64,000 bases of DNA. Source: Diphasiastrum complanatum (lineage: Eukaryota > Streptophyta > Lycopodiopsida > Lycopodiales > Lycopodiaceae). Below, piece by piece: positions 46,401 through 59,277 of this stretch (its first letter is position 1; each line of letters begins with the position of its first letter). The stretch lies in the NCBI GenBank assembly GCA_029204225.1, contig CM055100.1:4135611-4199610 (forward strand), in the 5' to 3' direction. The position numbers were made by a program, and so were the translations under genes. Under the pieces are notes generated by a model. The model searched no databases. It saw nothing but the letters and a program-made list of their open reading frames with translations, and was not told where the DNA came from.

Positions 46401-49400
46401 GGAGAGATTGGCTCTACAGTTTAGGACCTTCCCTCCACAGAAACTATCAGGAGAACACCCTCAGCTTTTAGCATAAAGGCCGAGAGATCCAGTTGCATGG
46501 GGAGCATGATGTTCCCAACAGTCCTATGGTCTGCAGTTCAAAGCTCTGTCAACTAATCGGAGACGACGATCATCAGGTATTCTTATGTGACTTTCAGTTT
46601 ATTCCTGAAGTTTCTATTTCTAGTTCTATACAGCAAAAAATTAGTAAATTAGAAACTTTATTGTCTAAATTTAAAGATGTTTTTCCTGAAGATTTGCCAC
46701 ATGGTTTGCCACCTAGCAGAGAGGTAGAACATGTAATAAACCTAGTACCAGGTACAGCACCTATTTCTAAACCTCCGTATCGGGTCAGCCGAATAGAGGA
46801 TGAAGAAATAACTAGGCAGTTAACAGATTATCTTGGGAAAGGCCAAATTCAGACCAGTAGTTCACCATGGGCCTCACCAATCCTTTTGGTGAAAAAGAAA
46901 GAGGGGTCTATGCGTCTTTGCGTAGATTACAGAGCCCTCAATAAAGTCACAATAAAAAATAAATATCCTATATCGTGGCGACGAAGGGAACATCTCGGCT
47001 GCGTCATCTGAAACCAAGCAATATGGAACAACCAGGAATGCCAAGGAACCAGAAGAAGATCAAGTAGCAACCAGGAATGCCAAGGTATCCGTAATGCCCA
47101 AGATAGTAGAGGATCAACCCAAAAGATAGGGACATCATACCAACGTATCCAAAAAGCTTGAGAAGGTAGAACTGCATCAGCAACGGGAACCCAATAAGGA
47201 AACTGGAAAAGAGATGGACACTCATGGCGAATAGCCGCATCATACACGTAACCATCGACCATATGTGCAAACTCAATGATATAGGTGCCCCAAGAAAAGA
47301 TAGCAGCATTGGAAGACCAGCACCAAGGAGTAGGAACATAAGCAGGATGACAGGCATGCTGTAATAGCATGGAAAAGCAAGCGATATGCCAGGAAACATG
47401 GAGCATAAAGAGATCATCCTGACAAAGGATAGCTAAAATGGAGAAATGTGCACCAGCATAATCAAAAGCCCAAGGTATCCAAAAGGCCCATGAATGAGAA
47501 GTAGCAATGGCACACCTTACCCTCAAGGCCCATATCACAAGAAGAGCAGCATGCCAAAAGCTCTAGAAGGTCCAAGAAATCAATGCATCATCTAAAAAGA
47601 CATGATGCATGAAAACAGTAGCAACAAATCTAGAAATAGTGTAGAGGCCCCAACTGAAAAACTGTAGCCAAAAAACTCATCCAGAAATACCTCATATGGA
47701 CATACCAATCCATCATAGGATACACCAAAAACGGATGGAGAATCGGATGACCCATCGGAACTGGCCGCAAGTGTAATCCCAAAGTATACACGAGGCGCAC
47801 AAGTGAGGAATAGAAGAAATGCACTGGAACGAGGAAGAGGATCCGCAACATCAGTAGCAAGCATCGGAGCAATATCCACATGTAGCTGGGAATGAGTATC
47901 AAAGCACATATGAGCAACACTGAAGTATATGGCGGCAACATCCCCAAAAACTATCCAAGAAAGGAGAAGGAACTCTCTCAAGGTACTCTGATGGTCTTCG
48001 AACACCATAACAAAGTGGCAACTCAGCATCGGAGACCAAGCGATATGGAGCAACATGAAATGACGGGGAACCTGAAGATCACCCGGACAAACAGTAGCTA
48101 GAACGGAGGCAATAACCCAAGCCATCAGGATATGCCAAGCCTGACAATGAGCAACAATCCAACGAACAGATAGAGAGCCACATGCATAATCATAGAGATA
48201 TCCGCACCATAGGCGTCAGTAATATGGAAAAACCAGCACCAATCAACAGGTCCAAATTAAACCAAGCTATACGTAATAACCAGGAATGCCATATATCCAT
48301 AGCCGAAAATGAAGTAGTAGTATGAGCAATAGGTCCAAATGAAATCCAAGCGATGTGTAATAACCGGGAATGCCAAATATCAAGAGGTAAAAAGGAATCA
48401 GTCGCATGAAAAACCTCTAATGCATGAAAAGCCCAAAAGTGTATACCATCGGCATGGACTGCAGCAAACCTATATGTAGAAACACAAGGAGACTGAAGGA
48501 TGCCCGTATACTCATCTAGAAAGATCCCAGCATATAAATACCCTCCTAGATAAGTAATAGTGACCATCTGGAAAGTATCCTCGGATGGAAAATGTGTAAC
48601 GGTAAGGGCCAAAGGCGCATGAATCATGTAAGGAACCGTAGAAATATCATGAGACAAATTTCAAACCTCAAGCAGAGATCCATGGAGTAAAGCGAAAGAA
48701 GATACAACCTGATCACCAATAACGAGGGAACCATCGAACGTGGAAGAGAACCAGTCTGCACCAAAAATAATGTCATAGTGCTCCAGAGGAATGATGTAGA
48801 AATCTGCCTGACAAGAAAAATCACCAATGCGATAATCCAAGCCCTAAAACATCTGAGAACTGGGAAAAGAATGGGAACGAGCAACCTCAACACTGAGAGG
48901 CTGGGAAGCAGGAACAGGTGTAGCACGAATCCTGGTGGAAATGTAACTGCTAATAAATGAATGTGTACTGCCTATATCCACTAAAGCCCCGCATCTAGAA
49001 TAATATGATCCACAAATGAAGAACAACATACGTAGGCATAATAACAGAAGCATCAACTGACAAGTTATGGCCTAAATATGCATCTAGAAGAACCGCATAC
49101 TCATCTAGATGGGTATCAGCAAAATAAGCTAGTGAGTATACAATGTATAACCATATGCCATATGGAGATCTACTGGAGTAGCCAAAGCATCTGAAAGAGC
49201 AACCGTAGACCCATGAATAATATCGAAATAAGAAGCATAGGCGACAACATCTATAGCATGGCGCTCAAGAACATGAGTAGCATCAAAGTACTCAACAACA
49301 ATATCAAAGCATGCAACAGCATCGGCAATAGTAGCAAGGCATACTATATCAGTATCAAAGCATGGAACAATAGTAGCAAGGCATACTATATCAGTATCAT

Positions 49401-52316
49401 AGCATGAACAACATCGGTAGCACCATCAAAGCATGCAACGGCATCATCAATAGTATCATAGCATGCTATATCAGTATCAAGGACCATATCAGCCGCAACC
49501 TATATATGTGAAGCAGCATCAGAAGGAACCTGTATATGTGACTCTAACTCACTATGGGATACAATGACAAGCTTAAAGAGATCAATAACTATTTCAAGTA
49601 AATCAGGCAACTCGCTCACACTGTGTGATATAGAATCATCCTCATGTGTAGAATCATTCTCATGTGTATCGCTAGCAATGTGTGAATCAACCTCATGTGA
49701 ATTGCTAGAATGTGTGTACTGCACAAGAAAATGGAATTTCGCATATGAAAGAATGCTCACGAGAGGAATCAGAAGGAATAGAACTCTCAAAGACCTATAA
49801 TACCACTCGTAAGAGCGAGAGGAGGAACAAATATAGAATTATCATCGGAAAATATAAGAAGGCGAAGTACAGGTAGAAAGTCATGCCACTCAGAGATAGG
49901 CGGATGAGAATGGACATAGTCAAACCACTTCGACCTAATTGAACCCTTTAAGAGAAAAATTGCATCAAGAATCTTATTAGGACCTGGACAAGTTGGCCGA
50001 GAAGTATCAAAGTACTACCGAAGACGTGTGATCCATTTGTCGAACATATGTTCAGATGGTATATCACTATTAAAAACAAAAAGATAACCTGAAGGGGATA
50101 GAGACCGAAAATCAGAAGTCATGATAGAAAATAAAATTAAAAGTAACGGAAAAGAATACGTAACCCAATGATCCAAATAATTTGGGTGGTTTTTTTTTTT
50201 TATAATGGAGCATAGAAAACGAAGAAAAAGTGAAAAACGAAATCGACGATGAAAATGAATTATGGAATCAAAACGCAAATGGAACGGAAACTAATAACAA
50301 ATAACGAAAGACAATGAAAAATGCGATGGAAAACACAAACTACAAAATGAATGGAAATAACAAAACAACAGCCACAGGCAAAAAGTTAAGCTAGGCAAGA
50401 CGCTAATCAAGTGGATAAACTGAAGGAGAGGACATAAGTTGTCACAACAGGTACACCAATGAAAAGACGTGAAAAAGCTTGCTAAAGAAAAAAAAGAGGG
50501 AAATGACAAATAGTGTAAGTAGTACCTCACAACTGCAATTGAAAGCGTATTGAAAATGGTTGTAAAATGGAGAGATACCGGGCAGCCACCAAATAGAGAT
50601 AAGAGGGGCCTGCGAAAGCAACCAAATAATGAGAGAAATAAGTAGCAAGTAGTGGAGTATATGGCTGGAAAATGGACAGCCAAGTAAGGAAGGTGAGTGC
50701 CAAAAAGAGAGGGTTAGGCAGCCAGCAAGCAAAGCTGGAAAATCAGTAGAAAGGTAGAGACAAATAGTTGAGTTGTGGACAGCAAGCGGAAAGTAAAGTA
50801 GGGTGCTGGAAGTAGGTGATGGTGGGCTGGAAAATGGGCAGTAGGGCGCCAGTCCTCCTCCAAACGATAGTGATAATTTGCAAGTGGAGAGAGAAAGCTG
50901 AAGATCCAAGCTGAAAATGGATGCTGGGCAGCAGCTAGTAAGATCCACAAATGTCCTGCAAAATGATGGAAAAACCGCTGAAAATGGTGATGAAGTAGGG
51001 CGCCGGACAGCCTCCAACAGCCTCCAATCAATCTACGAAATGGGCAGCAAATCAGTGGCCCTTCGGCCCACATCAGATCATTCTGGTAGAGTTTGCAATT
51101 TCACCTCTACAGCTTGACGCCATCTTTCGACTTATCATGTATATTCAGAAAGTCAAATTGTTCCCCTTGGATGAGTAGCGCTAAATCATGTCAGCACCTT
51201 CACAACCAGGGTTTTTAATTATCATGGTTCTCTTAAGCATCTCGCTTACTTGACACACTTGACATTCTATCACAGATCTCCTGAGTACCGATGACTACAT
51301 TAGATAGTTCCTATACAGAGCATATGTAGATCAAGCATGGCAGGGCTAGTTAGGGTTCAAACTCAGCTATTATCAGACTCATCTTTTTTGGAGTGGGATA
51401 CAATAGGGTTCCTAGTGCTACAACGCTATTTGAATTCAAGATTATCACATGGTCTGAGATTCGTATTGGGTCAGCTTCGGGTTTCATCGCACCAGCTTGA
51501 CATTAAGACTGTAGGCTTCCAAGGTACCCCATAGGAGGAGAGGATTTGTCAAATGTGTTCCCTATCCAAGGTGAGATTTGGGGAACACTTCTTATTCAGA
51601 TGCCCAATATACTATGAGATCAAAGGGAGGTATCATTGCCCTTTTTGAGATGAACCTGTTACACTGAGGTCCATTGAAGCATACAAGGATACGATGTGTT
51701 GCACTCATGGTCAAAGAGATTTTTCTACTATGGCAGGATGAGTTTCAGCCAGTTCAGCCAAGTCACTCCATCACACAACTCCAGATCATGTTCTTCTTTT
51801 CTCGTAGATCACAAATCGATTCTAGACCTAGATGACAACGAGGATGATGATGATTCTTGAAAATAGAGACCAAAGTCGACACAGACTGCTGCTCGTATAG
51901 TCATCGGTCATGCCATGAGGGGACACACACACAGGCGACTCCCTCAACGACATCTGCAACATAGAGACCAGAGACGACACACATTGCTGCTTGTATAGTC
52001 ATCGGTCATGCCATGAGGGGACACACACACAGACGACTCCCTCAACAACATCTGCAACATACATTGGACCCTTTACATCTATCTTCAGTGACAGCAGGAT
52101 TTGACGACAACATGCTATACCATTACCATCACTGATATCATTATCACTATCATTGTTTTGGTAGTCTGGCATTCATTTCAAGATTCACTTTTTATATTAG
52201 CAGTCATACTTCGTATAGCTTTCTCTTTACTATTATTGGAGATGGCTTACCACAGACTTGACATGTACTCTTTAATCTTATATGCCTTTTGGCATCAAAA
52301 AGACATTAATAAAGCT

Positions 52317-52354
<38 letters not shown>

Positions 52355-54879
52355 AACTGGCTGTTGCTGACCTGGCGCTGAGCTGGAGTGTTGTCTAGCG
52401 CTGACCGAAATGGCACCCTCAAGGAAGAAGGCCAGCCCTCGCTCCATCTCTCCAGGGGCCAGCCCTCCATGGCCTAATGGGCCTCCTGCTGAGCAACCCT
52501 CCTCCTCTTCTTCTTACCCATGCCCTTCTTCTTCCCCATCTGATTTATCTTCCTCAGTTCCTATCTCCCCACCCTCTTCTACCTTGAATCAGAACTTCTC
52601 ATCCATGCTGCAGATCTACTCTCAGCCATTCTAGCCACTCTGCTTAATCGTGTTGTCGTCTCGGGATTCCCCCACTCCTGATGTACTAATATCATCCATC
52701 CCATTCACAAAAATGGTGACCCCATGAATCCTGATAACTATCGCACTATCACGATTGGCCATGTCATAGCGAAGCTTTATGGTACTATACCTCAGTCAGC
52801 GATCAACTTTGAGGCAGGAGACTACATGCATTGGGCCAAGCTGGCTTTCGTGCTCACCATTCTACCACAGATCATGTCTTCACTCTTCGAGCTATCATTG
52901 AGGAGGCCAGACATAGGAGACAGAGGGTTTATTGTTGCTTTGTTGACTTCAGGAAAGCCTTTGATTCTGTTCCACGCTTTCTTCTCATCCAGCGACTACG
53001 TGATCTTGGCTTCTCTAGTGACACAGTTCTAGCTGTGATGGCACTTTATGAGCGAGTTCTTGGATGTTTTCGGGGTGACACTGGCCTCTCAGAGCATATA
53101 TGGAGCACCATCAAAGTGAAACAGGGTTGTTCCCTTTCGCAATATTCGGACTATATATTGATGAGCTTGAGAGAGTCATTGAGCAGAGCGGTGGCACAGG
53201 ATGCCGACTTGGGGATATTCTGATTGCCATTCTTCTATATGCAGATGATGTTGCTTTAGTCTCCTCAACTAGAGAGGGGTTACAGAGACAGTTGAATATA
53301 GTCTTCATGGTTTCTACACTAGATGGGGTTTGCAGGTTAATATTGAGAAGACCAAAGTTATGGTCTTCAACACATCCAAGGCTTTCATGCAGCGACAGGA
53401 GCTTTTTCTAGATGGACAGTTGTTGGAGATTGTGTCATCCTACACCTATCTTGGGGTTCTTTTCACTGGTCCTATATTTGGTATGAGACATGCAACGACA
53501 GACTTGGGAAGGGACATGCCTCTTTGGTCCAGCTTGAGCGTATTTGCTTTCAGAGATTTATTCAAGACGCCCCGAGTACGTGTCGGTTATTTGATACTTT
53601 TGTCTCCCCCACTGCATTGTATGCTGCAGAGCATGGTGCCCAGGGCTCACCTCTGCAAATTGGGCCAGTATCTCACACCTCCAGGTCCTTATGCTATCAC
53701 GGATGATACGGGCTAAGCCCTCGGTCCCGCACCAGACTATCCTAGCAGAGTTTGCAGTTCCACCTCTACAGCTTGATGCCATCTTCCGTCTCATCACATA
53801 TATGCAGCGTCTCAGGCTGCTCCCACTGATGCACAAAGATATCCACAGACAGCACTCATATCATCTCAGCATCTTCACAGTCTGGGCTATCACTTGTCAT
53901 GGTTCTCATAGGCATCACGTCTATTGGATACTTTTGGCATATCTATCACGGACCTCCCATCGGGTACTCACGATTATATCAGATGTTTCCTCTACAGAGC
54001 ATACCTTCGTCGCACATGGCAGGGCCAATTAGGTGTTAAACCCGACTATTACATGACTCATTTCTTGGAGATGGATGACATGGGGACCCCAGTTCTACCA
54101 CGCTATTTAGATTCTGGATTATCCCATGGCCTGAGATTCACACTGGGTCAGCTACGAGTCTCATCACATCAGCTTGAGGATGAGATTGGACGTTTCCATG
54201 GTATCCCACATGAGGATCGTATCTACCAGTTATGTTCACTGTCTAAGGTGGAGTCAGAGGAGCACTTTTTGTTCAGATTTCCAGTCTACTACGAGATCAG
54301 AGGGAGATACCATTGTCTTCTCAGAGAGACTTCTGTCACACTACGGTCTCTTATAGCATATGATGACCCGAGATATGTCATACTTATGATCAGAGAGATG
54401 TTTTTACTGCGACATGACCTACACCAGCCATCTGTTCACCTTGATGCACAGCTCCATGTCACATCGCATTTTTCCCGTTGGAGATCGCAGACGGACCCTA
54501 GATCGGATGATAGTGTCGATGACAGTCACCCTCTACTACATAGAGACCAGAGACGGCGTACTACTTATATTGCCCGTAGATCTACTATTCAGAGACGACC
54601 TCCTTGGCGACGTCAATAGCATCTATCGAGACCACCTCCAAGCGTTATCCCCATCACATCTTTCTTTCATAGCAACAGTACTAGATGACACGGAGTTATA
54701 CCATTATCTTATTGGGAGCATCAGACTTTTTAGACCTACTTCTTGTTCATAGTATAGTTCATTAGCATTTCATTTCTTTTCTACTATGGAGACGTTTCAT
54801 ACGCTCCCATTGTACCACACACTTGACATGTACTTTTTTTCGTCTTATATGCCTATTGGCATGGAATGACATTAATAAA

Positions 54880-54969
<90 letters not shown>

Positions 54970-57900
54970 TCCAGATTCTCATGCTCAGCAAGATGATCCG
55001 AGCTAAGCCCTCGGTGCCACATGATATCATACTAGCAGAGTTTGCTTCCCCTTCCTTAGTTATCGGTGCTATGTTTCAGATCATTACCTTTCTTCACAGG
55101 TTATCAGATCTAGATACTTCCAGATACGTTGTTGCTGCTCTCACCTCATCTCGTACCATTGCTGGACAGGGAGCCAAGCATTCCTGGTATAGTAGCCCTT
55201 CTTCAGACTTGGGGGTTATCTGCACTTGATCTTCCGAGCGGGACCCATGCTTATATCAGACGGCAGATTTACCAGAGCTACATACGCACTATATGGTCAC
55301 ATCCCGATCCGGATAGGGTCAAGATACATTTTTATGGCACACATCTATTACGGCTGGACGCTACGGGCATGCCTATCCTTCCAGCTTATCTTACACAGCC
55401 GCTATCCTTTGGTCTGAGATGCCGTATGGGACAGCTTCGAGTCTCTTCTCACAAGCTTGCTATTGAGACAGGTAGATACACAGACACTCCCAGATTGCAG
55501 AGGATATGTCAGCTTTGCTCTCTTCAGGAGGTAGAGGACGAGTTTCATTTCATCTTTCGTTGTCCAGTATATTATGAGATCAGAGGACAATACTATTGTT
55601 TATACAGAGATACTCCTCTCACGCTGAGTTCCCTCCTCGAGTATCCAGACCCCAGATGTGTAGGTCTTCTTTTGAGAGAAATGTATACTCTACGAGCTTC
55701 ACTTCTACCTACGCTCTCAGATATGGATCCCAGTCAGGCTCATATTACTCAGTTCTTCCAAAAGCGAGACAGAGAGGATATTTCAGTTGAAGATTTTGAA
55801 GTCCCCGTTCGAAGATCGAAGACACAGAGAGTTTCACACACTTCCGCTAGATACAGTGCTACCAGGTCTCACGTGCTTCCCACCAGGTTACATCACGCTC
55901 CACTACTGCCATCACTCATTACTTTCAGCTCGCTCATAGCTAATCTCCTCCGCAGAGCAGGTGGTTAAGCTCTTGGATTGTACCCTCACAAAGCTGGTGG
56001 TCAAGCTTTGATACTTTTTCTTAGAGATAGAGAGATAGATATACTAGTTTCTTTTCTTTTCATTAGTAAATAAGTCCGTATGCGGACAATGCTCCTCACG
56101 CTTGTACTCTCTTTTTTTGTCTTATGTACTTGGATACCAAAAGACGTTAATAATAATAATTCTAATTTCCTCTCTCTCTCTCAAAGGTCCAGGAAAATCG
56201 ATGAATGCTCCAGTTTCTTTCATTTCTGCTACACTTACTGAGAGCCGGTTGCGCAAGCAAAAGGCTCTCAATGTGCGCGTCAAAGCCATCCCAGATTCTC
56301 AGGATGCTTTACTGAAGCCAAAAAAAATTTGGAAGTTACTCTCCATCATCACGACAAAGGTTTGGACTCAGCCTGGTGTACCAAGAAAGATGCTAATACC
56401 CTTGTCCTACGCTTCACCTCGTTGGAATCTCGACGGGAGGTACTACATCAAAGACAAACTAAAAGATACCAAGATTTTCCTAGACGAAGACCTTACTTTT
56501 GTACAAGTGATGGAAAGAAAAGAGGCTCTGCAAAAATCAAGGTACACAAGGAAACATGTCATTTACAGAGATGGTAAAATCCGTTTTGTTGAAGCTAAAC
56601 ATTTAGCTAAAACAAAATAGATGACTTTTGAAGTTGGAGTTAGAATAGAATTGAGTTTATGTTTGAGTTTGATATCTAGTTGACCTTGTAAATGGTTGTG
56701 TTTTCACACCATATATTCCTAGACTATTGCATAATGGTTAGCTATAGCTTAGTTTTCTTATCCGGTTGACGGCACTGTCCTGTCTTGATCACCAGCTTTG
56801 ATTCTGCACATAGCCTAGTTTAGTATCCTACCACCTACCTTATTAGACTATCCCATGTCCCTTTTCATTGGGCATGTCACCCCTCCAAATATATCGCGCC
56901 CACATGCTACTCGACCCTGCATTAAGTTTTCGATTCACGGCACTTTTGCTTACGCTTCATCTTTGATGTCTCTCCTTCGTGACTTCTCCTTGTCATCCTC
57001 TGTTGAGCACCAGGCTACAGTCCTTTCACAGTCTTTACTACATCTTGCTTCTTCTTCTTATACCGTAAGGCTTAATCTGACTCATAGACGAGTGCATAAT
57101 AATTGGTATAATACAGAGTGTTATCTTATGCATAAGCAAGTGGTGATGCCAAGTATCATTCTCCTACGTTACTTGCTCAAAAAGTCAAAAATGGAGCTAT
57201 ATGCTACACATCTCTACACTGTCGATTCCTCCCCTATTACTCTCTCATCGAGACCTAATGATTTTACACTGTTATTTTCTTAAACTTGTAGCTCATATTG
57301 TTTCCCCATACATCTTTCAAATCCTCAATCAGGCTGTCATGTTTGGTTTCCCTACTACATGGTGCACTAATCTGTTACATCCAATACTTAAAGCTAGTGA
57401 TCCAATGAATGTGGAAAACTATGGCTTGATCCTGCAGTCTATTGTTAGCTCAAAAGCCGAAGCGGATGGACTACATGCTCTTGGACAGGCAGGCTTCAGG
57501 ACTGGATATTCTACTTCCTACCAGATATTTATCTTGAGATGTATCATTGAGGAGGCTAAGCATAGGAAGCAGCGGGTAAATTGTTGCTTTGTGGATTTCC
57601 GCAAGGCGTTTAACTTTGTACCTAGACATCTTATGCTTCAGCGCCTAGTCTCACTTGGTTTTTAACATGAGGTTATTGCTTCTATTACTACCTTATATGA
57701 GAGGGTTCTCGCTAGACTTAGAGATGGGACAGGATGGTCACCTTTGATTCACAGTACAGTTGGTGTGAAGCGGGGTTGCCCCCTTTCTCCTACCCTCTTT
57801 GCTCTCTACATTGATGATCTCGAGCGGATTATCAAGGAAGAGTGGGGTGATGGCTGTCCTCTTGCAGATATTGTCATACCTATTCTGTTATATGCCGATG

Positions 57901-59215
57901 ATATTGTCCTGTTATCTACCTCAGCCAGAGGCCTTCAGAGACACCTTGACATCTTACATGGCTTTTGTCAGAAGTGGGATTTGATAGTAAATATCTCTAA
58001 GACTAAGGTCATGGTGTTCAACACCAATAGGCAAGATATGCAGGACAATATTTTTTATTATGATGGACAGCAGTTCGAGATAGTTACCTCTTATAGTTAT
58101 CTCGGAGTTCTTTTTTCTGGTCCTCTGCTTCCTCTGCTTACTTTCAGACCTGCACCCACAACTCAACTACATAAGGGACGTACAGCCCTTGTTCAGATGG
58201 GGAGACTTTGTACTGCCCTTTATATCCATGATCCCGCTATGCGATGTTTGCTCTTTTCTATTATCGTCTCTCCGGTGGCTATGTATTCAGCGGAGGCTTG
58301 GTGTCCTGGTTCGATTCGAATATAGGCATTCCAGCCATCCCTGAGCTCCCTATCAAGTTACTGCACCTCACTCCTCCAAGGTGGATGGAGTATGTGGGCC
58401 ATGGCATGCAGGGCTTATGAAACCATTCCCACCTGCTCTGCCAAAGGTGCTGGACCTCCTCAAGCCTGCAAGACACATTAATAATTATAGTACATACTAC
58501 ATTTGAAATTTGAATCTTCAATCTTCAATCATGAATGACGAGTGATTTAATGATGATTCATCAATTGAAAATTCAAATTTCAGATTTCAAAGTTCAAACA
58601 TTAGTTACAACTTAGTACTAACTAGTAACTACTAAGGCTTAAGCGTCGGCGATATAACTCTCTGGGCTAATGGTCGTGCAAAGACGCAGCTGCTCGCCCA
58701 GCCTGTCCATCAGCAGAGCGGAAGGATAAGCTCTTGCATCTCCCTCTTGCATGAAGAGAGATTGTTGGTTTATTTGTAATTAGTTGACTTTTGGTAGAGA
58801 TATAGTTTGTAAAATAAGTCCTCACATGGACATTGGTCCTACTTTGCATGTACTGTACTTTGTCTTTTGTGCCTACGAGCACTGGACAGACATTAATAAA
58901 CTCTTTCCTTCTTCTTTCTCTCTCTCTCTCCCCCAAAAACCTTAATTTCATAAAAACCCTAGCTTTTCACACTTACATTATGAAGGTCGCATTTACACAT
59001 TTTTTGAAAGAGATCAAAACAGCCATGATGTTTATAAGCTTCCAGCTAAAACGAAATATTTATTAACAAAAGGATTATGTAGCCTGTGCATATTTCATGT
59101 GACGTCATGAATTTACTTTCTTAGTTGTACTGGAGATGTTTATATGCTCCCTTGTAACTAATGCACACTTCATCTTCAGTCTTATATATGTTTTGATGTT
59201 TCAAGAAATTAATAT

Positions 59216-59277
<62 letters not shown>

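Larger units (their letters stand above)
45038..46980 (+). mobile_element. Ty3/gypsy fragment: gag, protease, start of RT
   Basis: Opposite in orientation to its two neighbours, it holds gag, a zinc knuckle, protease and the first part of RT, and ends abruptly at NKYPI where a minus-strand element begins at about 46976. Its own 5' end and LTR are missing, as it abuts the chromodomain remnant near 45005-45037. Confidence 0.85.
46976..51060 (-). mobile_element. Gypsy-like element, gag-protease copy B
   Basis: Stretches at 48625-49560 match copy A (25829-27210) closely, including protease residues and the spacer, with about 500 bases missing after 48743. Beyond the protease, 48600-47000 reads as frames rich in Trp, His, Leu and Phe with repeated WHSWLL-like units and no RT motif. 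The 5' part (50140-51060) is a leader with repeated GCTGGAAAA-type words, as in copy A. The ends are inferred from neighbours. Confidence 0.65.

Noticed and set aside
46927-47538. A 203-codon Trp/His-rich minus-strand frame considered as a novel membrane protein
   Set aside because: It overlaps the gypsy junction at 46976, consists of repeated WHSWLL-like units and lies within a retroelement copy.
50291-51073. Cys/Phe/Leu-rich minus-strand frames considered as genes
   Set aside because: They fall in the purine-rich leader of gypsy-like copy B, overlap each other in different frames, and have no motif.
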